Of a DNA stretch of 64,000 nucleotides, positions 52,684-60,531 are shown one piece after another. Below the pieces are notes generated by a model that was given only the letters and a program-made list of their open reading frames with translations, did no database searches and was not told where the DNA came from. The position numbers were made by a program, and so were the translations under genes. Where the stretch lies: the NCBI RefSeq assembly GCF_003287495.1, contig NZ_PRLE01000003.1, positions 124,001 to 188,000 of the forward strand, in the 5' to 3' direction. The stretch comes from Faecalibacterium prausnitzii. Lineage in GTDB: Bacteria > Bacillota > Clostridia > Oscillospirales > Ruminococcaceae. Position 1 is the first letter of the stretch, and the number at the start of each line of letters is the position of its first letter.

Positions 52684-53142
52684 GGTGATGATCTTTTGCA
52701 GCACCTGCGGCGTGGGGATGAGGAACATGGCATCGTCCATGTACCGCGCAAAGGCGGTGTTGCCCTCATCCGGGCGGGTGGGGTCGTCTGCGATCTCCAC
52801 CAGCTCGCCGTTCGCATCAAAGTCCGGCAGACGGCCATACTTCATCTTTTTGATGGCAGGGAACACCCGCTGCTGCATGGTCAGGAAAATTTCGCGGGAG
52901 TCCTTATCCTTAAAGCGGCTCCACCGCATAGACTGCCCTGCCGCGCTGGCCGGGAAGATGTGCTCCATCTTTTCGCCCGCCATGTTCTCAAAATCTTCGG
53001 TGGCAAGCTCTTTCTCGTCCAACGACCGGATGAACATGAGATAGGTCAGCTGTTCAATGACGGTCAGCGGATTAGTGATGCCGCCTGCCCAGATGTCTGT
53101 CTAGATCTTGTCTACCTTATTTTTAATGGCTCCTGTTACCAT
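52684..53142 (-). pseudogene. hsdM: Type I restriction-modification subunit M (hsdM), truncated with in-frame stop
   Basis: A well-placed AGGAGGAACGC site and ATG at 53142 start MVTGAIKNKVDKI, then codon 14 is TAG (53103-53101), where homologues have Trp. The same frame continues TDIWAGGITNPLTVIEQLTY, then LMFIRSLDEKELATEDFENM to YMDDAMFLIPTPQVLQKIIT, the N-terminal domain of HsdM. At about 52684 the frame is joined to unrelated MATE sequence, so the methyltransferase domain is lost. A sigma-A-like promoter (TTGAAA, 17 bases, TATAAT) remains upstream. Confidence 0.85.
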
Positions 53143-53279
53143 GCGTTCCTCCTGAATGTTTGCCAATCGCAAACGCTTTGCATCTTGAATTTTTGGTGAT
53201 AATACCACAATTTTATTATAGCAGTGTACGATTGCATTTTCAATGTCAGCTCCGGTGGTGTACAATGATTCGGGAAAAG

Positions 53280-53319
53280 AAAAAACCGCGAAGACTCTAA
53301 CGAATCTTCGCGGTTTTTT
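53280..53319 (-). terminator. Terminator of the interrupted tRNA-Lys gene
   Basis: AAAAAACCGCGAAGA and TCTTCGCGGTTTTTT form a long stem directly after the CCA end of the tRNA fragment. Confidence 0.9.
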
Positions 53320-53363
53320 GGTGCGCTCGAGGGAACTCGAATCCCTGGCCCTCTGATTAAAAG
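53319..53363 (-). other. 3' half of tRNA-Lys(TTT): attachment-site scar
   Basis: On the minus strand: anticodon loop CTTTTAA, 3' anticodon stem TCAGA, variable GGGCC, T arm AGGGA-TTCGAGT-TCCCT, acceptor 3' strand CGAGCGC, discriminator A and CCA. The base on the 5' side of the loop no longer pairs (GGGCT against TCAGA), so homology ends exactly at the anticodon loop, a usual crossover point of tyrosine integrases. The tRNA's own terminator lies on its 3' side, so the inserted DNA lies to the right. Confidence 0.8.
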
Positions 53364-53629
53364 AGCCCCTCAGGCTGGGTACTCTGATTTTGAAACTTTC
53401 GAGTTTACGTTATTTTTGCGCAAAGCATCGTGATTTTTCGCCCGGCAATTTCTGCACCCTTTGTCGTATTTTGCAAGTCAGAGTGCCCCTTGCATCCCTT
53501 GAAACAGTGCAAAAACAGTGCAGAAACCGTGCACTTACTCTGGGACAAATGAAAAATGATGATTTTTGATCCATGACTTGATGGCGGTTTGAGTGACCGC
53601 AAAGTCAAATTTGATACACGGAAAGAAAA
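53364..53629. other. Non-coding end of the inserted element
   Basis: About 265 bases without a convincing gene. It contains a second AATCAGAG motif near the tRNA scar and AT-rich sequence; short open frames have no ribosome binding sites. Probably the end of the integrated element. Confidence 0.45.
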
Positions 53630-53670
53630 ATGCCCACTCGTCTGAGAAGTTCTCAGGGGAGTGGGCATTT
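53630..53670 (-). terminator. Hairpin terminator, copy 2 of the repeated sequence
   Basis: ATGCCCACTC-GT-CTGAGAA / TTCTCAG-GGG-AGTGGGCAT. The T tract (TTTTTCTTT) is on the minus strand, so it ends the AlbA_2/ATPase transcript. Same sequence family as 47516-47557. Confidence 0.85.
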
Positions 53671-53753
53671 CTGCGTAGGCGGTTAATATAATTTCGATTA
53701 TGATAATTTAAATTATATTAACTAAACCATAAAAAACATAAAAGCGAACTTTT

Positions 53754-55289
53754 CTATTCTTTCACAAACCTGTAAACACCAAATTGTTCTTTTTTTACAA
53801 ATCCGTACTCTCTCATTTGACGAACTACCACACGTGCCCTTGCCTCTTTTACTTCAAATACATTTTCAACATTATTTGTGTTGAATGTATATCGGTAGCC
53901 ATATTTTTTGAACAATTTTGTAATTTTCACTTTTGTGCTATTAGCTAGTGGGAGTGTATCAACCATTTTACTGAAATCCGCAATTTCTTTATCTCGTTTA
54001 GCTTCTGCCTGCATCAAAGCCGATACTTTTTCCTTGGAAGTCGATACATCAAGTGGTGAGGTCGATACTTTTTTCTCAGAAGTCGATACTTTTTCACTAT
54101 CACTTGCCACACTTTCCATACTGACCTGTGCCGGAGTCGCTACACTTCTATTCGGCAGTGTGACGATAAAGAAATCCGAATCCGAGTAGAATGTCGGCTT
54201 CTGAGCCACTTCCACATAAGAGTTCAGGATGCGGTCAATGCCGCTGCCACGGCGCTCCATAAAGCCAAGCCGTGAGAACACATCCGAGATCACCTGATTG
54301 CGCCGCATAGACGGAATATGCCGGATATCCATATCCTGCACCCTGCGGCCATTCATCATGCCGCCCGGTGAAGTGATCTCCAGCCGATCATCGAACACTT
54401 CTACATGAATCTCCGAACCAAGAATCTGATAATTCCGATGGATCAGCGCATTGACCAGCACCTCACGAACGGCCTTATACGGGTAGTCACTGCGTTCTTC
54501 ACGGGTCATACCACGGATACTCCATGGGTTTTTGCTGTTGTTGCGGACAAAATCTTCCGCATTTTGCAGCAGCGTGATCAGACTTGCACCTTGAAATTCC
54601 TTATCATCCAGAGCATCTTCTTCAATGCTGCCCTTATAATTGCCTTTCCAGCGAGTGCAGAAAATACGGGATTGTTTCAGAACGCCCTGATCGCAAAGCA
54701 GCAGGCCGCCATTCGTGATTTGTCCATCATCTGTTACCAATCCTGCGGAGGGCAAGTCTTTTTCAAGGTCGAAATCCTCTTTTTTCAGATTCTTAAACGT
54801 CGCGGCCAGCAGTGTAAAACTGACATCACCCACTCGATAAGAACTGGGCAGGGCATCAAAGGTCTGGTTCATGCCTTGCAAAATCAATTCGTTCAGTTCC
54901 CGTGAAGTGGCTTCTTCGGACTGGTCGCCATGCCGCACATAGGCCGTATGGGAACCGTCAAAGGCATAATAATATGGATACGCCGGACCATCCTGTACTT
55001 CCAGATCAACGCAGGACTTGCCCTCTATTTCGACCTCCCGCACTCGATAGCGCGGTGTAGGGTCAATGCGGACCTTGATAAGTTCCGTCAATCTGCTCAC
55101 CACAGCCTGCGGATTTTCTAATCCTACGACCTCGCGCGGCTCATTCTTTACGCCAAAAATCAGGTGTCCGCCCTCGGTATTGGCAAATGCCGACACGGAT
55201 TTCAGCCAGCTGCGCGGCTTTTTCTCTTCAAGGCGTTCCTTGTAATCAACATGGGAGGCTTCAATGTAATGGTCGTGGTGGAAAGGCAT
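53754..55289 (-). CDS. AlbA_2 (Schlafen-like) - ATPase - winged-helix protein
   Basis: 511 residues. AlbA_2 DNA-binding domain at about 10-125 (SWLKSVSAFANTEGGHLIFG), GHKL-type ATPase at about 255-400 (REVLVNALIHRNYQILGSEI, ITSPGGMMNGR, FMERRGSGIDRILNS), then a Ser/Thr-rich linker in which VST-type units repeat (SEKVSTSEKKVSTSPLDVST), and a C-terminal winged helix. Such proteins act as putative regulators and are common in defence islands. Start chosen at ATG 55289 with AGGTGA six bases upstream. Divergent from the helicase operon. Confidence 0.85.
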   Translation of the reverse strand: MPFHHDHYIEASHVDYKERLEEKKPRSWLKSVSAFANTEGGHLIFGVKNEPREVVGLENPQAVVSRLTELIKVRIDPTPRYRVREVEIEGKSCVDLEVQDGPAYPYYYAFDGSHTAYVRHGDQSEEATSRELNELILQGMNQTFDALPSSYRVGDVSFTLLAATFKNLKKEDFDLEKDLPSAGLVTDDGQITNGGLLLCDQGVLKQSRIFCTRWKGNYKGSIEEDALDDKEFQGASLITLLQNAEDFVRNNSKNPWSIRGMTREERSDYPYKAVREVLVNALIHRNYQILGSEIHVEVFDDRLEITSPGGMMNGRRVQDMDIRHIPSMRRNQVISDVFSRLGFMERRGSGIDRILNSYVEVAQKPTFYSDSDFFIVTLPNRSVATPAQVSMESVASDSEKVSTSEKKVSTSPLDVSTSKEKVSALMQAEAKRDKEIADFSKMVDTLPLANSTKVKITKLFKKYGYRYTFNTNNVENVFEVKEARARVVVRQMREYGFVKKEQFGVYRFVKE

Positions 55290-55512
55290 GGTATCACCTG
55301 CTCGCTTCTTAATCTTTAGCGTTTGTAAATTCATTATACATTATTTGAAGGCCAAATTCAAAACTTTTTATCTGTTTAGTACCTGCTGAGCTTTTTCTGC
55401 CTGAGCAACGATTGATTTTCCGACCTGATTAGAGTATCATTAAAATGAGTTGTTGTATCTTGTCGTTGAAAGTTAATTTTCGCTTTAGTCAGTCGATTGC
55501 GGGGACTCTTCT

Positions 55513-58500
55513 ATGAAAATTCTGGATAATATCAACCATACTGTTCGGGAAGATTTACAGGATACTATGCAGAAAGGGAGCCGCGTGTCCATTGCTGCGG
55601 CCTGTTTTTCCATTTATGCGTATCAGGAATTAAAGAAACAGTTGGAAGAAATCGCGGAACTTCGCTTTATTTTTACTTCACCGACCTTTGTGCAGGAAAA
55701 CACGCCAAAAGAGCGGCGAGAGTTCTATATTCCGAAATTGACCCGCGAAAAGAGCCTTTACGGCACAGAATTTGAGGTTCGCTTGCGGAATGAACTCACC
55801 CAAAAAGCACTGGCGAAAGAATGTGCCGACTGGGTGCGACGGAAAGTAAAATTTCGTTCCAACGTCAGTGGAGAGCAAATGCCCGGTTTTATGACGGTTG
55901 GTGAAAGCTCCTATATGCCAATCAGTGGATTTACAACGGTTGACCTTGGTTGTGAACGCGGAAACAACGCATACTACCCTGTTCAGCGAACCGAAGCCTT
56001 TGAAAACGGCCGTTACTTTTTGTCGCTGTTTGATGAAATCTGGAATGATTCTTCCCGACTTCAGGATGTTACAGACATTGTATTGCAAAGCATCAGCACA
56101 GCTTATCGAGAAAACAGCCCGGACTTTATCTATTTCTTCACCCTCTACAATATTTTCAGTGAATTTTTGGAGGATGTGTCAGAAGATAATCTCCCAAATG
56201 AAGCTACAGGCTTCAAGCAGAGTAAAATCTGGAATATGCTCTATGATTTTCAGCGAGATGCAGCGTTGGCCATTATCCACAAGCTGGAACAGTATAACGG
56301 CTGCATTCTTGCAGACAGCGTGGGCCTTGGCAAGACGTTCACTGCACTGGCTGTAATCAAGTACTATGAAAATCGCAACAAATCCGTTTTGGTACTCTGT
56401 CCCAAAAAGTTGGCCGCAAACTGGAACATCTATAAAGGCAACTACGTCAACAATCCACTGGTAGAAGACCGTTTCCGTTACGATGTGTTGTACCATACAG
56501 ATTTGAGCCGTTCCGGCGGAACCTCTAACGGTATTGACCTTGCTGCACTTAACTGGGGGAACTTTGACCTTGTTGTGATTGATGAAAGCCACAATTTCCG
56601 CAATGGCAGTAATACCTCTACTGATGAGAAAGAAAACCGCTACACAAAATTGATGAATCGCATGATTCGTTCTGGGGTGCGCACCAAGGTGCTGATGCTT
56701 TCGGCAACACCCGTAAATAATCGTTTTGTGGATTTGAAAAACCAGCTTGCGCTTGCCTATGAGGGAGATGCCGGAAAAATCAATGAAAAGCTGAATACTT
56801 CGTCTCCGATTGATGAAATTTTCCGGCAGGTGCAAAAGGCTTTCAATACATGGAGCAAGCTTCCTGTCACAGAGCGTACCACAAATGCGCTGCTTGCGGC
56901 ACTGGACTTCGATTTCTTTGAGGTGCTGGACAGTGTGACGATTGCACGTTCTCGCCGACATATCGAAAAATACTATAATATTTCTGATGTTGGTACTTTC
57001 CCGGAACGGTTGAAGCCGATCTCTGTGCAGCCGTGCCTGACAAGTCTTGATAATGCAATCAACTATCAGCAGATTTATAACGTACTGGATTCGCTGACGC
57101 TGCACATTTACACACCAACCAGCTTTATTCTGTCCTCTCGGATCTCCAAATACATCGACCCCAGCCAGCATGGAAAGGGACTGACGCAGGCAGGCCGTGA
57201 AGAGGGAATCCGCCGTCTGATGAGCATTAACCTGCTCAAACGGCTGGAAAGTTCTGTTTATGCGTTCCGGCTGACGATTGACCGAATCAGTAAACTGATT
57301 GAAGATACCATGCAATCGGTACGTTCCTATCAAAATGGCAGCCGTGTGCTGGAGCTGAACGACATTTCCGATGCAACCGATTGGGATGATGATGACCAGA
57401 ACAACGACATTTTTACAGTCGGCCGCAAAGTAAAGATTGATCTTGCGGATATGGATCATGTTTCGTGGCTGCATGATCTGGAAAAGGATGCTGAAAATCT
57501 GGAGCTTCTTTCCCTGATGGTGCAGGATATCACCCCTGCATACGATGCCAAGCTGCAAGAACTGCTGCGCCTGATTGACGAAAAGCAAAGGCATCCCATC
57601 AATCCCGGCAACCGGAAAATCATTATTTTTACTGCGTTTTCAGATACTGCTGACTATCTGTATCAGAATATTTCCGGCTATGTAAAGCAAGCGTTTGGGC
57701 TGAACACTGCCGAAATCACCGGCAGCGTGGATGGTAAAACAACCATTCCCAAACTCAGTGGTGATCTGAATACAGTTCTCACCTGCTTTTCGCCCATTTC
57801 CAAGCGGCGGGACAGCCTGCCGAACGCAAACCATGCGGATATTGATTTGTTGATTGCCACCGACTGCATTTCCGAAGGTCAGAACTTGCAGGACTGTGAT
57901 TATCTGATCAACTATGATATTCACTGGAATCCTGTGCGCATTATCCAGCGTTTTGGCCGCATTGACCGCATTGGAAGCCAGAATCGCTGCATCCAGTTGG
58001 TCAACTTCTGGCCGGATGTGGATTTGGATGAGTACATCAACCTGAAAGGCCGCGTGGAAACCCGGATGAAGCTGACGGTCATGACTTCCACAGGGGATGA
58101 TAACCTCATCAGCCCGGAAGAAAAAGGCGATTTGGAATATCGCAGCGCACAACTCAAACGGCTGAAAAATGAGGTGGTCGATCTGGAAGAAATGTCGGGC
58201 GGCATTTCCATTATGGACTTGGGATTGAACGAGTTCCGGCTGGACTATATGAAGAAACACGATGATGTGGAGCATACGCCGCTTGGGATGCACGCAATTG
58301 TTGCATCTACGCCCGATGCACCTCCGGGTGTGATCTTTGTTCTGAAAAACATCAACAATGAGATCAATGTGGATCAGCAAAACCGTCTGCATCCATTCTA
58401 CATGGTTTATATTGGGCAGGATGGCTCGACTGTCTGCGATTATCTTTCTCCGAAAGAGCTGCTGGATCGTCTGCGGCTGCTCTGCAAAGGCAAAACCGAA

Positions 58501-58722
58501 CCCGACCAGAGCCTTTGCCAACAGTTCAATCAGGCCACGGACGATGGAAAGAATATGTCTGCCTATTCTGAATTGCTGAGCGAGGCCATCCGTTCCATTC
58601 TGGATGCAAAGGAAGAGAGCGACATTGACAGTTTGTTCAAGATGGGCGGTACGACGGCCCTGCTTTCTTCGATTTCCGGGCTGGATGACTTTGAACTGAT
58701 TTGCTTCCTTGTGGTACAATAA
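55513..58722 (+). CDS. SNF2/DEAD-like helicase with N-terminal PLD-type domain
   Basis: 1069 residues. N-terminal 180 residues resemble a phospholipase-D-fold domain (GSRVSIAAACFSIYAYQELK). Helicase motifs: I ILADSVGLGKTFTAL (about 265), II VIDESHNF (about 357), III MLSATPVNN, and in the C-terminal lobe IIFTAFSDTADYLY, ATDCISEGQNLQDCDYLINY and QRFGRIDRIGSQ (VI). Double-stranded DNA translocase or remodeller expected. It heads the defence operon and ends 12 bases before the DUF4391 start. Base composition is lower in GC than the core genome. Confidence 0.9.
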   Translation: MKILDNINHTVREDLQDTMQKGSRVSIAAACFSIYAYQELKKQLEEIAELRFIFTSPTFVQENTPKERREFYIPKLTREKSLYGTEFEVRLRNELTQKALAKECADWVRRKVKFRSNVSGEQMPGFMTVGESSYMPISGFTTVDLGCERGNNAYYPVQRTEAFENGRYFLSLFDEIWNDSSRLQDVTDIVLQSISTAYRENSPDFIYFFTLYNIFSEFLEDVSEDNLPNEATGFKQSKIWNMLYDFQRDAALAIIHKLEQYNGCILADSVGLGKTFTALAVIKYYENRNKSVLVLCPKKLAANWNIYKGNYVNNPLVEDRFRYDVLYHTDLSRSGGTSNGIDLAALNWGNFDLVVIDESHNFRNGSNTSTDEKENRYTKLMNRMIRSGVRTKVLMLSATPVNNRFVDLKNQLALAYEGDAGKINEKLNTSSPIDEIFRQVQKAFNTWSKLPVTERTTNALLAALDFDFFEVLDSVTIARSRRHIEKYYNISDVGTFPERLKPISVQPCLTSLDNAINYQQIYNVLDSLTLHIYTPTSFILSSRISKYIDPSQHGKGLTQAGREEGIRRLMSINLLKRLESSVYAFRLTIDRISKLIEDTMQSVRSYQNGSRVLELNDISDATDWDDDDQNNDIFTVGRKVKIDLADMDHVSWLHDLEKDAENLELLSLMVQDITPAYDAKLQELLRLIDEKQRHPINPGNRKIIIFTAFSDTADYLYQNISGYVKQAFGLNTAEITGSVDGKTTIPKLSGDLNTVLTCFSPISKRRDSLPNANHADIDLLIATDCISEGQNLQDCDYLINYDIHWNPVRIIQRFGRIDRIGSQNRCIQLVNFWPDVDLDEYINLKGRVETRMKLTVMTSTGDDNLISPEEKGDLEYRSAQLKRLKNEVVDLEEMSGGISIMDLGLNEFRLDYMKKHDDVEHTPLGMHAIVASTPDAPPGVIFVLKNINNEINVDQQNRLHPFYMVYIGQDGSTVCDYLSPKELLDRLRLLCKGKTEPDQSLCQQFNQATDDGKNMSAYSELLSEAIRSILDAKEESDIDSLFKMGGTTALLSSISGLDDFELICFLVVQ

Positions 58723-58734
58723 GAGGTGAGATCA

Positions 58735-59397
58735 ATGCTGGGCTTTCCACCCTCCACGGAGTTTAACAAACGGATTCTGAAACAGAAGTTCTATGAAAAC
58801 GCTGCCGTTCCAGCGGCAGTCAAGCGATTGTTTGCAGACCAGCTGCGCTGTATCTACTGGCGCAACAAGCTGGCCGTGTCCACCTTGAATCTCACTGCCG
58901 GAGAGCGGGTGACAGAGATCGAGATTTTCGAGCTGTGTCTGACCGGACCAAAACTGGATGAAGCTGTTCTGCGCCAAATCGACAGTGAAATCCCCTATCA
59001 CATTCTGTTTGTTCTTTCTTATGAGAATAAGGTGCAGGCTTGGATCGGCTGTAAAGATACATCTGCGAACAGCAGTGCCAAGGTAAGCCGTTATCTGCAT
59101 ACAGACTGGATGCCAGAAACAGAATTGTCCCTTACGATAAGCGGCCTGAGCTTAGAGGCGGTTTACGATGGACTGGTGCGGCAGATTGCCCGATTGCAGG
59201 GTGAGAGCTGGAGTGCCGCATACAGCATTGCGGAGAACATCCAACGCTCTGCGGAACGTGAAAAGCTGCAAAAGCAGATTGCGGCGTTGGAGAATAAGAT
59301 TCGGAAAGAAAAACAGTTCAATCGTCAGGTGGAGATGAATGCGGAACTGAAACAATTAAAAAAGAATCTGGAACAACTTACAAAGGAGGAGTTATAA
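58735..59397 (+). CDS. DUF4391 family protein
   Basis: 220 residues. The family opening MLGFPPSTEFNKRILKQKFY, the middle YWRNKLAVSTLNLTAGERVT and the acid-rich IEIFELCLTGPKLDEAVLRQ are visible, followed by a C-terminal coiled coil (EREKLQKQIAALENKIRKEK). This family occurs next to PLD-helicases and type III-like Mod/Res genes. Function unknown. ATG 58735 has GAGGTGA six bases upstream, preferred over GTG 58726. Confidence 0.85.
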   Translation: MLGFPPSTEFNKRILKQKFYENAAVPAAVKRLFADQLRCIYWRNKLAVSTLNLTAGERVTEIEIFELCLTGPKLDEAVLRQIDSEIPYHILFVLSYENKVQAWIGCKDTSANSSAKVSRYLHTDWMPETELSLTISGLSLEAVYDGLVRQIARLQGESWSAAYSIAENIQRSAEREKLQKQIAALENKIRKEKQFNRQVEMNAELKQLKKNLEQLTKEEL

Positions 59398-59398
59398 G

Positions 59399-59722
59399 AT
59401 GGATAACAATCTTTCATCGGTTCATACCGCCGCTGAAATAGCAGATATGCGGTCAACTATTGACGATATTCAGAAAATTTTGCAAACCATTCCGTTTAAT
59501 GAAGATGCGGCGCGTCAAAAGATTTGTGAAGTAAACGCAAAGCATCCAGATAATAAAATGATTTGGAATCTGCTTCATGCAAATGTTCCTTCTGGTGTTT
59601 CAATTCAACAAGCATCAAAAGAAAACCTGTACCAAGATTTGCAGTGGAAAGCATATTATCTCGAAGCAAAAATCCTTGGAAAGTCTGTCGATGAAATGCG
59701 AAAGGATTTACAGAATCAGTGA
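59399..59722 (+). CDS. Small protein of the defence operon, 107 residues, unknown
   Basis: The ATG overlaps the end of the DUF4391 gene (TAAGATG) with AAAGGAGG upstream. The sequence is largely helical and charged (STIDDIQKILQTIPFNEDAA, LYQDLQWKAYYLEAKILGKS). Not recognised. AT content is higher than in the flanking genes. Its stop codon TGA overlaps the GTG start of the membrane protein (GTGA), so the two form a coupled pair that is inserted between the usual members of this operon. Confidence 0.7.
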   Translation: MDNNLSSVHTAAEIADMRSTIDDIQKILQTIPFNEDAARQKICEVNAKHPDNKMIWNLLHANVPSGVSIQQASKENLYQDLQWKAYYLEAKILGKSVDEMRKDLQNQ

Positions 59723-60531
59723 AAGAACGTATACGAAGGCATTGGGAAAGAAACAAGTGGATTTATCTGTTGGCCGGGATAAGCATTTTGTTTGCAATTA
59801 TCGTCCAATGTCTTTTTAGCAAGTCGGCTTCCAGTGAAATATTTCATGCAAAATGGGGTGCAGGCGATATTTTAACCTATGCCAGTACAGTAGCCCTTGG
59901 TTTGCTGGCTGTTTGGCAAAACCAGAAGATCAAAGAGGAAAGCGACAGAAATCAATTATATCAAAACCTGTTAGCAGCCAAGAACAGCGGTGATGCAATT
60001 GTCACACGAATTATTGATGACAAAACACAGCGCGTTCAACGAATACGTTCCGAATTTATAGAATTTGAGCATTTATGTAACATGGGAACCATTGCGTCTA
60101 TTTGCACATGTACAGATTCAAAGGGAATTATGATAACTCGCTTATGTGAGCATCAGTTGAAATTGATCTCCCTGCAAGAATTGTTAATTGCTGATCTTTC
60201 TGGAAATGTAGGTGTCGACGGCAGCAAAGTGATTCCGCTTATAAAAAAGTTGACTAGGCTCGCTAACGAACAGATTACAGAATACACAGGCGGTATAGAT
60301 GCCCAAGAAAATCATAGTGATATATATCAAAAAGTTTACGTTCAATATATTGATGAACGAACACATTACTTGTTATTTTGCGAAGGGCTGATTGGCTCAA
60401 TTTTATATGACGGATTAAGTTTAACGGATTTAAGAGAAATTGCAAAAAAATCCATTCAAGAAATTGTGGAGGATAAAAATGTCAAACAAACTTCCCCTTC
60501 AGACCCCCAACCTGACAGCCCAGAACATTGA
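59719..60531 (+). CDS. Two-helix membrane protein of the defence operon
   Basis: 270 residues. Helix 1 about 13-33 (WIYLLAGISILFAIIVQCLF), helix 2 about 50-67 (ILTYASTVALGLLAVWQNQK), then a 200-residue cytosolic domain, mostly helical (QRVQRIRSEFIEFEHLCNMG, LIKKLTRLANEQITEYTGG). GTG start. The last 53 bases overlap the Mod gene in another frame. AT-rich compared with its neighbours. Not recognised; a membrane component in such an operon suggests an abortive, membrane-active or anchoring role, which is inference. Confidence 0.72.
   Translation: MKERIRRHWERNKWIYLLAGISILFAIIVQCLFSKSASSEIFHAKWGAGDILTYASTVALGLLAVWQNQKIKEESDRNQLYQNLLAAKNSGDAIVTRIIDDKTQRVQRIRSEFIEFEHLCNMGTIASICTCTDSKGIMITRLCEHQLKLISLQELLIADLSGNVGVDGSKVIPLIKKLTRLANEQITEYTGGIDAQENHSDIYQKVYVQYIDERTHYLLFCEGLIGSILYDGLSLTDLREIAKKSIQEIVEDKNVKQTSPSDPQPDSPEH

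Noticed and set aside
53405-53668. An 87-codon minus-strand frame beside the tRNA scar, considered as an integrase end
   Set aside because: No integrase motif, no ribosome site, and it reads through a terminator hairpin.
56179-57594. A 471-codon minus-strand frame
   Set aside because: Antisense to the helicase, whose motifs are intact.
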